DNA from: Paragyromitra xinjiangensis
Lineage: Eukaryota > Ascomycota > Pezizomycetes > Pezizales > Discinaceae
DNA length: 64,000 nt
Assembly (NCBI GenBank): GCA_038503065.1
Contig: JBCAMK010000014.1
Coordinates: 496,001 to 560,000, forward strand
Direction of reading: 5' to 3'
Positions 46,764 to 57,900 of the stretch are shown piece by piece; position 1 is the first letter of the stretch; each line of letters begins with the position of its first letter. The position numbers and the translations under genes were made by a program. The notes under the pieces were generated by a model that made no database searches, was not told where the DNA came from, and saw only the letters and a list, made by a program, of their open reading frames with translations.

Positions 46764-49353
46764 TGCGGGGTCGTTTGGCTTCCAACCAAAGGTCAGAAGC
46801 TCAAGTAGGTCTAAATTCCTACCGAGCAGGAATTAGAGAAGCGAGTTGATCTTAATTGAAGGCTCGTCAGTCGATTGTGATGTCGTTAGAGACGGAGGAG
46901 GCTCAACATTGTCTGTCTTGTGCTGTTGGCCCGTGCGCTGACCCTGGCACACTACCAACACAAACCCTATTCCAACCTCAACCCATTGTATGTGCAGTCG
47001 CTCCGGGAAACAACGAGACTGGAGGAAACGACGAGCAGGGGTCTAGGAAAAATGGGTTGATATTAGGTTTTTGGGCTAAAAGTTTCTACTGTGATAAACC
47101 TCTGTTCGTCGTTTCCCTTGATTTCGCCGTTCTCAGGAGCGACTACACCCTTATATACTTTCTAGATACTCACACGAAAAATACCAAATCGAAATCTTAC
47201 TTCATTCTAAAGCCCCAATACCAATCTTTAAGAGTTGTTTCGCCCCATATCGATCTCCCAAGATCAGGCACGAGATATGTCACCGTCAACCACTCGCGCT
47301 AGCCTAAATAAATTACTCCGGAATTTCGCGGACATCGGTATGGTTAGGGCAAATATTGTTTGTTAATTACATCCCCTTATGCCAAAATATCGTAAATTGA
47401 ATTACCCCAGATATTGTTACTTTGGGGTTACGTGGCTCCGTTTCTAGGGTTCTCTTGCCACCTTATTTTCGTGGGCCTAATACCGTAACTTATTCCTATT
47501 AATTTCGTCATGTTATTGATACAGCTGAGTTAAGAATATATTACATTCCTAACATGCTTCACGAAACAAAGACTACGAGAAAACGTCCAACACCGGGAAT
47601 AAACCGAGCCAGTAAGAGAGCACGAGTAGCAAGTTATGTTGAGGGCTATGTTAGTGATTTAATTACGCTCGTGGGAGCGGGGTGGTATAAGAGTTCGGGC
47701 TATTCTGGCCATTATATTCGCCAGATGCATGAGAAACAGCCCCACTCAGGCTCGCGGCCAGAGGCCCTTCTATCTTTCGCCCAACTAGGTATAAATATGG
47801 CTCTGCTTAGTGCGCCAGCTGCATGAAGGTTCGGCATGCTTTCCCTACTGAGGTTTCGTGGCCCTTGAGCAAAAGCTCGAAAAGAAGCCAATACCGAGTG
47901 ATGTGGCATGAACAGCAATGGTTGGCTCCTGGTGGTGTTACCCGGCCTTTGCTATGCTATACCACACTATTAGCTCAGGCGGTCCTAGAGGATCTTTGAC
48001 AGTCTGGGGTTGTGAAGATAGTAGAGGTCTCATACTATTTCTGTTGTGACCCCATAGATCGGATAAGCCTGCTGTCTCATCTTCGCACTCCAGCCCCTAG
48101 TATCGTCATAGGTAATCCTACAGCCCAAAATCTGGCGCCTTTCCAAGGGGTTTCTGCGAAAACAGTTAAAGCAATATCATTATGAAACATATCGCCTCTA
48201 ATGATAGGCAAATGAATTAGCGGCAAGGGAACTACTTTTTGTTAGAAGCGATTAGTTAGTTGCGAAACTATACGTTTTTCGTTTTGGTGCTCCCGACGAA
48301 AAATTAATTTTCACACAGCCAAACAGTAATTCCAAAGTCAAGTGGAAATTTTCACAATCATATAAGAAGGTAGCTATGGATATATTCACAAATATCACAA
48401 ATATCACTCCTTTGTGCACCCCGGTGGTTGTGATGAATGTGGCTGAATTTAGTTATAGCTAAGAAACAAGGTTTAGACTAGCGTCACACTGCTGAAGTTT
48501 GTCTCACGATCATGTATATTCATATGCATATGTGCTAGAGTTAAGAACTTTGCTAATTCTGCCCTATCAACAAATTATGAGATTTTTGCCTCAGGTTAAT
48601 TTCCCCTGATTATTTGAGCTACTAGCTATTCCCTTTCAATTGGGGAATTATTCAAATTTATTCTAGGGGGCATGGAAAAACTAAGTTCTTTTGAGGTGTC
48701 AACTGACTGTATTTGTGCATGCGCTAATCTTCGTCTTTTACTCGACTACTGGCCTCCCACTTTTACCCCTAATATATCTAGCATCACATCCTTTCTCTTG
48801 GGGCAAAGCCAGCAAGTAAACTTCCCTACCCCTCCGCTAAACTTCTTCTGGGTCTTATATCAAATAGGTTTCCTTCAAACTACATGCACTACTTCCTCAT
48901 ATTCGATCCTTCATTTCATTTTGAGTCACAATAATATTATCTACAAAGACATCTACTCCTCATTCATCGGGCAATATGTCCTGTCCATCAACTTCGTATC
49001 CTTCTGGTCATGGCAGGCCTAGCCGCTTTAGTGATTTACGATAGCCAAGAAGATTCAAGATTTTCTCCCACTTCTCCAAAGTTTTGCTACGTGCTAGCAA
49101 CACGAACATGGCTCTTCCGCTTCTTCCTTGACATAGCTACGGAAAACGTGGACACAACTGATGAAACCCATAATCTTTAAAAACCGCAATTTTGTATCCA
49201 AACCTGTCTACACATTTTTCAAGTTATACGAACCAAAAAACCAAGTAAGCCAGCATCTATACGTTCAAGAAGCCTCAAGACGAAAAAAAAAACTCGATAT
49301 AAAAGTACATCATTCGCATCTACTCCCCCTTCTCCCCATACCCCACAAGCCCA
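46764..49353. other. Long intergenic region
   Basis: About 2.6 kb between the ARP10 start and the SNF12 end. Three uninterrupted frames occur (46856-47302, 47554-47826 and 48672-49022, all +). The 90-codon frame at 47554 has a basic, NLS-like start, but none has a recognisable family, so I do not call genes here. Confidence 0.45.
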
Positions 49354-51035
49354 TTAAGCAACCTGCTGCCCTCCCTGCTGCACACTCCTCATCTGCCTCG
49401 CCAAAAGCAAATACACATTCTCACCAACCTTATCGAAGAACTCCTTCCGCCTACTCTCCTCATCCTCCACATTCCCACCCGTCTCCCCACTCAGCGTATC
49501 CAGATCCCTCTTCTGGCTCGACACCCACCTCTTGACGAACCCAGCCGGATCCACGCTCATTGCGTGCCAGAAGTCGCGTTTGGCCTTAGAATGGTTGAGA
49601 GCCTGGACAAGGACCGCGATCTGTTCGTCGATTTGCGAAATCTCACGGAGGCCAGCAGAGTATGCGGGGGAGGAGAGTAGAGCTGCCATTTTAGCGCGGA
49701 TAGGGTCGTCGACGCTAACGGTGACGTCGTAGACAGTTGGCGAGAAGTGGGATGGGACGTCAGTGCGGATGGTGTAGGTGAGGGTTATCGGCTCGAGGGG
49801 GAGGATGTGGGAGAGGGTTAGTTCGGGGATTTGGGGGAAGTAGAGACGTTCGGATTGGAATATCTAGATAGATGTTAGCAAGGTGATGTCTTAGTCACGT
49901 GCTATGTATGAGTGACATGTGATGTTGGGAAAAGGAACAAACGTTTCTCAGTGCCGCATCACAATTAATAGTCCTCCTCTCCTCTGGATCTTGCAATCCA
50001 TTAATCCTCACGTACTCCCAAATCCCCATAACAATCCCTGCCCTCGTATCCTCCTTCGTATCCAGCAAATCTGCCAGCTGCGGACTCAGCCTGAATCGAT
50101 CAGGCACTTCGTCCCTCACTAGCTTAATGACGCAATTAACACTTTCGTCACCCTTCCTCTCAAACTCGAACCCATCGAACTCCGCTGGTCCCTGTGAGGC
50201 TTGTCCTGGTGGGGCGTTGGGCGCAGGCTTCCGCCATTCGATGGCGTTTCCTTCGGGGTGTATGTCCTTATTACGATCAAGCTCGACAGAAATGCTTTTG
50301 AAAAAGTGAGAGAACTTTTTCCTGGGGGGTTTGGGGAGAGCTGAGATGTCGAGGCTGTCGAGGCCGAGATCAGAGTCAGGGTCTAGCTCGGCAGCATCGT
50401 CTTCAGTGTCTTCAAGGAGGCGCCCCTCAATGCGAACTCGGAAGGTTGGGATTTGGCCAGTGTCGAAGTCGTATGGGTTTTCATCAAGATGTAAGTCGGA
50501 ATGTTGCCAGGGCTGGTCTTTAGTAGTGTTGGAAATAAAGATGCGGAGGGTTTTGTAATTCTGCCGTTGCCGCACAGTTAGTACATAAACTAGCACAGTA
50601 AAGACCACCAAGCAACAAAAAAATGCAGTAGGCAGAGCAGAATCCCACCTTAACATTCCTATTAACTGCATCCTGCACATCCAATCTTTTCCTCAAGATA
50701 GTCGCATCATATCTCCTCTCCATATCCCTCAACTGCCTATACAGCGCCACCCCTGGCACAATCTCCTCAACACCCTCCGGAATAGTCTTATCCGTCGGCT
50801 TCCTCGCGCGCCTCTTTGCCAATTCTCTTTCTTGCATCGCTTGCTGATGCTGCTGTTGTAGCTGGGCCTGGGTGAGATTCTGATGAGGGTTTCCTCCAGA
50901 CGATGCTAGCATAGGCCCAGGACCACGGCGCGCTGCTGTCGGCTGGTGCTGCTGTTGCGGCGTAGGAGGAATACCGTAGCCAGAAGAGTGACTGCCGCGC
51001 TGAGGCATCGGTGACGGACGGTGCGTGTGATCCAT
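49354..51035 (-). CDS. SNF12: SWIB-domain chromatin remodelling subunit Snf12/Rsc6 (SMARCD family)
   Basis: Three exons (51035-50649, 50560-49943, 49863-49354; introns of 88 and 79 nt) give 504 residues. The first intron has a GTGGGA donor and a perfect TACTAAC branch sequence. The Gln/Pro-rich N-terminus leads to IPEGVEEIVPGVALYRQLRD and RKRLDVQDAVNRNVK, then KTLRIFISNTTKDQPWQ, typical of SMARCD proteins. The SWIB segment follows at about residues 295-340 (RFRLSPQLADLLDTKEDT, then GIVMGIWEYVRINGLQD). After exon 3 comes FQSERLYFPQIPEL and a C-terminal helical region. These proteins are core subunits of SWI/SNF or RSC complexes; which complex cannot be decided here. Both junctions rebuild conserved sequence. 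Confidence 0.92.
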
Positions 51036-51953
51036 TTTCTGTGCTTGGTGCCTAGGGTGACGTGCTGAGTTGCGCTGTGCGCGTTGGTGAGAGAGCTAGC
51101 AGATCCAATCACGGTGGTGTCGCGTCGGGCGAGATGATCTTAAGCTTTTCTTGGCGTGGGTTATGTAACAAACCTGCCGGATGGGGCATGGCGGCTTTCG
51201 AGCACCAACTACAACCCTAACAAGCCTGTTCTACGAAAAGTTTTTGTACCGTGGAAATTTCTTATGCACGTGTTAATCAAAAACTGCTCAGCACTTCTCA
51301 ACTAGCCTACTGATGAAAAAACATCATAACTTGCTTCCCACCAAAACGCTAGGGGCAAGCGTTAATCTGAACACCACATCCCGGCGAGGTGAAGAGAATT
51401 CGCAGTGCCCGCAACATCTCTTGCCCTAGATTACATGTGCTTCAGTTGTGTTGCATTGAGCCCCATATCCACCGAAGCCACCCGTTCCAGGTAGATCAGC
51501 CAAGGAACTCGAGTGACTGCTCATGATGCCTATCCACACCACCAACATAACCACTCACCCACACGAAAAGACGAACAAAAATAACACCCACCACCAACCC
51601 ACACCACGACTAACCTACTGCGCAGTAAAAATTGACACATTCAAAAGCTCATTATTTAATTCATAGCCATCCACACCTGGAGTTAAAAAACAAGTTACAA
51701 AAATTTGCACAAAAGAAAAAGAAAACCATACCGCCGCATCACACGCTCCATCATAAAGCTGAGGCTAAGAAAGAAAAAGAAGAAACCCCCCAAGCACCAT
51801 AATACAAAACCCTACAAAACCCATGGTATCAAATAAAAGTAACAGTAAAAAAAACGTACAAGCCAATCGCTTCTTCCATGATTATACTGCATAAAAAAGA
51901 TGCAAAAGAAACAAAGAAACAAGAATGCAAAATACATGAATAAGTTTCCCCCG
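51036..51953. other. Intergenic spacer between SNF12 and the giant helical protein gene
   Basis: About 0.9 kb. It contains the SNF12 promoter and the 3' UTR of the downstream-transcribed giant gene. It is A-rich near 51690-51920. Nothing else seen. Confidence 0.5.
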
Positions 51954-54900
51954 CTAAGGTCCGGTACTGAACCCACTAATACTTCGTCCACTCAAATCCC
52001 TCCTATCCAACCCATCACCAGAGAAATCAAGCCCCAGTGCGGGATAATTCTTAGACCTCCTCTTCAAGCTGGGGCTGCCATCAAGATTCTCATCATCTGC
52101 TGCTAACCTTCTAACACTCCCACTACTGCTCCTTCTCCCCTCCGAAAAACCACTCTCGATCTCATCCTCCTCCAAGATATCCCCCCTCGATACACTCATA
52201 TCCACGTCATCAACGCCCTCATCTGCATCAAGATCCCCAGTCTCCTCCTCCTTCACCGGCAGCTCCCTTTCACCATCTTTACCATTCCCAGAGAAGATCC
52301 TGCTGTTACCATTCTTCTGGCCCCAGCTACTTTTCCGGGTACCGCGAACGCTTCGGGTAGACTGACTCCTCGTCAAAAGTCCAAGGCTGGCGGAATACTC
52401 GTGCTGTCCCAAGCCAAGGGTCGTACCGCTGAGGCTTGCCCTACTAGTTTTATTTCCAGTTGGAGGATCGCCAATCACCTGGTTGAGTGAAAGATGGCGT
52501 CTTCCAGGGGCTGCAGATGCTCGAGGGGTAGGACTATGTTGAACTTTCATCCTAGCAGCTTCCGCGCCAGCTTTTGACAGGCGAGAATTACCAGATCGTG
52601 GTTTCGAAAGCAACGCACGGGACTGCTCGATAACGCCCTCGATCACTCGCCGTTCCAGACCCTCAGCTCTAGCTTCTAGCAACAGCAACTCATCTCTCCT
52701 CAGATCAAGCGCTGTTTCCAGACCGGCAACCTCAGCGGTAAGCTTAAGTCTTCGGGCGTTCAGCGCTTCTGTCTCGTCCTTCAAGGTATCGACAGAATCC
52801 TGAAGGTTTGCGTGTTCGTCCCGAAGAGCTGCGGTAGCGGCTTCTACAAGCTTTCTTTCTGTATTAGCCTTCTCCAAATCGGCCTCGGCCTGCCGAGCTG
52901 CGTCGATTTTAGCGGTGGCGTCCTCGAGTAGAACCTCCTTCTGCATTGACAGGAATTCCGCGATATCTGCAGAGGTAGCTGATACCTGATCCTTGATAGA
53001 GTCCAGGAGATCGAGCTGAGGAAGGTGTTTTGCGGTTCGGGTCTCTGCGGCCAGCAGGATATTTAACTTTTCCTGTGTTTGTGAGTCGTCGTACGCCGGT
53101 GGAGGGGGAATAGAGTCTGGTTTTTTGGCGATGCTCTCCTGTGCGTCCCGGAGGAGATGCTTCAACTCCAGAAGTGTGTTAAACAGAGCCGGTTGCGATC
53201 CCTTCCACTCCATCTGCAACATGTCTACAAGTCCGATAACTTCCTTGACCTGTTTTTGGGTCTTGCGATGCTCGTCAACAACGTTGGAATGCGACTCTTC
53301 GACTGCCTTTTTAACAGCAAAAACGTCCTCCTTGACTTCCGCACTGCACCCTTCGACCGCAGCACCAACACCGGTGACGCCTTCGTAGACCTTATTGTGG
53401 GATTCCTCAATAGCAGCCTTAAGCCCAGCTGCAGACGCCCCGATTTTCGCACCGATATCAACAACGACCTCCTTGACCTCTACCTGCGAACCTTCTACCG
53501 CCTTCTTTACCTCTTCAACACTTTCTCTTACCCCGGCCTGTACAATCTCAACCGCCTCCTTTACACCACTTACACCTTCCTTGGTATCCACCTGGAACTC
53601 GGCAACTAGCTTACTGATGCCAGAGATACCTTCAGCCATCTCCAAGTGGGTTTCGGAAACCGCATTGCGAACTTCGGTAATGTCACCCTTGAGCTCGGAC
53701 TGCAGGCCATTCACAGCAGTAGTAACACCAGTTATGCCATCCTTAGTCTCCACCTGGAACCCAGAAATGCTGTCACTGACACCAGCAATTCCCTCCTTCG
53801 TCTCAGCCTGGAAATCAGAAACCACGTTGGAAACGCCGACAATGCCTTCGGTCATCACTGCCTGAAAAATCTCAATGCCGTCTTTGACCCCAGCCACCGA
53901 CTCCTTCAACTCAATCTTAGACTCATGGACCGTTCTTGTAACACCGGCGAGCCCTTCCCTGATCTCTCCATTTTTCTCCTCAACCAAGTTCTTCACCACA
54001 GCAACCTCAACCCGACATTCTCCAACCGCGGAGTTGATATCGCTGATCACATCCCTCTCCTCCGCCTGCCCACGCGCGAGTCCCGTGAGTGCCCTCTTGA
54101 CCTCTACAGTCGCCTGCTTGACTTCATACGCCGCATTCTTCATCCCCTCGATACCCTTGGCTTGTTCCGAGTCCGGTGCAGAAACAGACGTGCTGACAAT
54201 CCCAGAAAACTTCTCCATCATCTCCAGGAACTCTTTTCTAAGAACATCGACCGCAACTTTGAGCTTATCGGCCTTGTCGCCGGCTTTATCGGCAGCCCTG
54301 TATTCGGTCTGGGATCTGCTGAATTCAGGTTTTTCGAAACCAGTATCGCTACCAATGTCACTACCGCCGAAGCGGATGGGCCTCTCCATTAGTAGGCGAA
54401 CAGACTCGGTGAGCTCCTGAATGGCGTCTGTGTCTCTGATAGACTCGAAGCCCCTCTTCATGGAATCTACAAGATCCTTTCTGAGAGCATCGATCATTTC
54501 TTTGACTGCCGGGGCGTCCGTTGATGTAGGGATGACGAGAGCAGACATTGACCGATCCATTGAATCCTCGATATCTTTCTTCAATGATTCGATGGCTTCT
54601 TTGATCTCGTCGTCCTTTGACTTCTCGGATAGTTCCTCAACTTGAGCCCTAAGAGAGTCCATGGCTTCTTTGATCTCGAGCCCCTCTACATGAGTTTTCA
54701 GAGCATCGATAGCCTCCTTAACCTCACCACCACTCGACACGCCTGAGATCTGCAACTGGCCAGACTCCTTCTTCTGCAAATCCTCAACTGCAGTCTTCAT
54801 CTCTCCCGCAACGACACTGAACCTCTCCACCAAGAACTGAACCTCCTTCGTCAGAGCTTCAACCGCCTGCTTCTCATCACCACCAGGCCCACTCCCCGAA

Positions 54901-57900
54901 ACCGAGAAACCCTCCACCTGCATTCTCAACGCCTCCAGCGCTCCACGGATCTCATCATCTTTTGACCGCCCCAACATCTCACCAACCTGCGTCTTCAGCT
55001 CAATAATCGCCTCCATCACGCCAATACTCGGCTCCGAAGGTACTGCTCCTTTCGCTGCGAATACTCCCAAATCATGCTTAAACCCCGCTAAAGCGACCTT
55101 GACAAGCTCAACGGCTTCTTCCTTGGGTGGTGCGAGCGGAACGATTGACATCTGCAGGATATCGCGCACGTCCTTCTTGAGCTCCTCGATAACCTCCTTG
55201 ACGTTTTCCTCAGAGTCAAAAGTCGAATTCGCGATGGCAGCAGCCAAACTTCGCTCAACCATCTCACCAATCTCTGTCTTGAGGTCTGTGATGGAATTTT
55301 CGATCCTCTCAACAGCACTGGGGTCAGCCACGGGCGTGGTGTCTGCTTCAGCATCCCGGGATGCGGGTATCGCGGACAAAGATTTCTCTAGCATCTCAGA
55401 GACCTCCTTGCGGAGCTCATCGACAGCGTCCTTGACGGCGTTGGATTCGGAGGGCGACGGCGTCTTTTCTAGCATCTCGGTGATGTCTTTTCTAATACCC
55501 TCAAGGAGGTTCTTCATAGCCTCTTCAGAACCTGAAGGTGTGAGCATAGACGTGGATTTCTCTATCATTTCCGCGACTTCTTTCCTCAAACCCTCAACAA
55601 TACTTTTCACGCTATCAGAACCACCGGCAGCTGAAACTAAAGACTTGTCCATGACATTTGAGATCTGCTCTCGAAGTCCTTCTAGCGCCTCATGGACTTT
55701 GTTGATGGGCTCCATATCAGGTTCGGGAACAGCGGCAACGGCAAGGGAGATGCTGTTCTCAACCGCTTCGTTAACTTCCTTCTTAAGTTCCTCGATAGCG
55801 GCAGCCATTTTATCATTGGCAGCCCCCGATGTCTCCAGGTTCTTCTCGATCTTCCCTAGGACCTCGGTTCTCATCCCCTCGAACGCAGTCTTCATGGCTT
55901 CCTCGACGCTGGATGCAGAATTGCTAGCCACAGCTGCGGCCATCGATTTGCCAAGTTCGCCGATATCGCTTCGGAGCTCCTCGACAGTCTTCTTGACCTT
56001 CTGGTTCGACTCAGCTGAAGACTCACTGGAGAGTGCTACTGTCCGTTCCATAGCTTCACAAAGTTCGTTGCTCAGTGCTGCAATGCGTGCTTTGATCTCC
56101 TCTGCTTCAGGGTAGGTAGTCGGGGGTGCGAGGGCAGTGGTGTACTTATCCATAAGGTCAGTGATCTCCCTCTTAAGCTCTTCAATCGACTCCTGTATTT
56201 TCTCTGAGCCGTCCGGCTTGTCGGCGATGGCGACTGCTTTCGACATCATATCGCTCACTTCAGACTTCAACTGAGTGATTGCAGCACTGGTTTTGTCGTC
56301 CACGGTGGAGCTGGAGATGGTGATTGCTGAATTCAGTGACCTCTGAAGCATTTCTTCGACCTCTGACTTGAGGGTTTGGATGGCAAGCTTCACTTCTGCA
56401 GATTCAGTCATACTGGCAGTAGCGGATTTTTCCACAAGCTCTCCTAGCTCCTGCTTCACGCCAGCAAGAAGCTCAGTCACCTCATCTGAGCCGGACTTTG
56501 AGTCGATAGCAGCTAAAGACTTTTCCAGTAACTCTTTAACCTCGGCTCTGAACAGCTGGATGGACTCAGCAGGGTTAGTGTTTAGAATAGCTTCGGTGAG
56601 ATCAGTTTTGAGCTTATCGAGGCCTTCAGTGGGATCGGCATCTTTCAAAGCCTCCGCCATAGCTCCGATTGACGACTTCAATTCTGCGATAAGGGGAGCG
56701 GTATTACTAATAGCCTCGACAGTCTTTTCGGTAGACTCGCTGGCCGCCTCGGCATTCCTCTCCATCATGTCTTCGACCTCGCTTCGCAGTTCTTCGACAG
56801 CTGCCTTGACACCCACATCCTGCTTCCAGATATATTCGTCTTCGTTTCCGAGTATTTTCCTTTGCATATGCTTCTGGATGTGCAATAGCTCCTCGACTTT
56901 TTGCGTAAAGGAACCGTCAAATTGAGCGAGCTTATCGTTTGCCCCGCCGACACCTATCCGAATGACCTCAATAATTTTACGTATCTCCCCAGCTTGGGAG
57001 TTCGTACCAGCCATGGACTCTTGCAGGTCGTCCAGAAACCTTGAGACCGACAATAGACTCTCAGCACTGTGCGTATTTGCATGATTGACATCTTTCTGAA
57101 AGACCTTAATGAGGGCGTTGATGGAGGAAAGGGTGATATCGGTCCGTGTCGTTGTGGACGCGATATTTGCAAGGGCGGTGATTGCGGCTTCGTTGTCGAG
57201 ATCTGGAGGGAGGGGGGGGTTGAAGGTGAGAGCGGTCGATGGCAGTCCTGAAGAGCTATGTAACCTAGCAATAGCGTGTCTTTGCTCGGTCACTAAAACC
57301 TCAATTTCCTTCATCAAATCTTTCAGGGTCTCTTGGGCTTCCCTTTCTTGTCCGCCCTTCAAACCCTTCCAATCTTCCAACAATTTTTTTACCTCCGTCA
57401 TAGTGTCTCCGTTATTATCAACACCTTCCTTCACAGTGTTCAAAATATCGAGAAAATCATCGCTTGCGACAGGGTGGTCAGAGGTGGATTTAGCGGACTC
57501 GGACTGTGATCGTAACTCGTTTTTGACGCCATTTACAGCATTCGACAACTCTTCTGACATGACGTCGATACGCCTTTTAATGTCCTCCAGGAAAGACAAG
57601 ACCTTAGCGTCCCCACCTTTATCCTTGAGCTCTTGGAGTAAAGACAGAACCGTCTCTATTCGTTCATCCCCTTCCTTATTCTTTAGGTCCTCCAACACAG
57701 AAAAGATCCGCTCTTCATCTTCATTATCCTTCTGCTTAATCTCCTCAAGCATGAACAGGACCCGTCGATCAACTTCCTTCGGCTTCGTCTGGTGAAGGTC
57801 GTCCCTCAAGTCCTCAAGCATGGCCATTATCTTTCCTTCCGCACTATCAGCCAACTTCCCTGGAATAGCTAATTCCTTCCCTCTGGCGTACTCCCGATCT

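Noticed and set aside
46856..47302. 148-codon + frame upstream of ARP10
   Set aside because: It overlaps the likely ARP10 promoter, has no family motif and no clear intron partner.
48672..49022. 116-codon + frame
   Set aside because: The composition looks like AT-rich spacer; no conserved motif or transcript-like context.
53125..56925. Many + strand frames of 74-338 codons opposite the giant gene
   Set aside because: They mirror the repetitive helical codons of the - strand gene (Ser/Thr/Leu-rich antisense) and are not independent genes.
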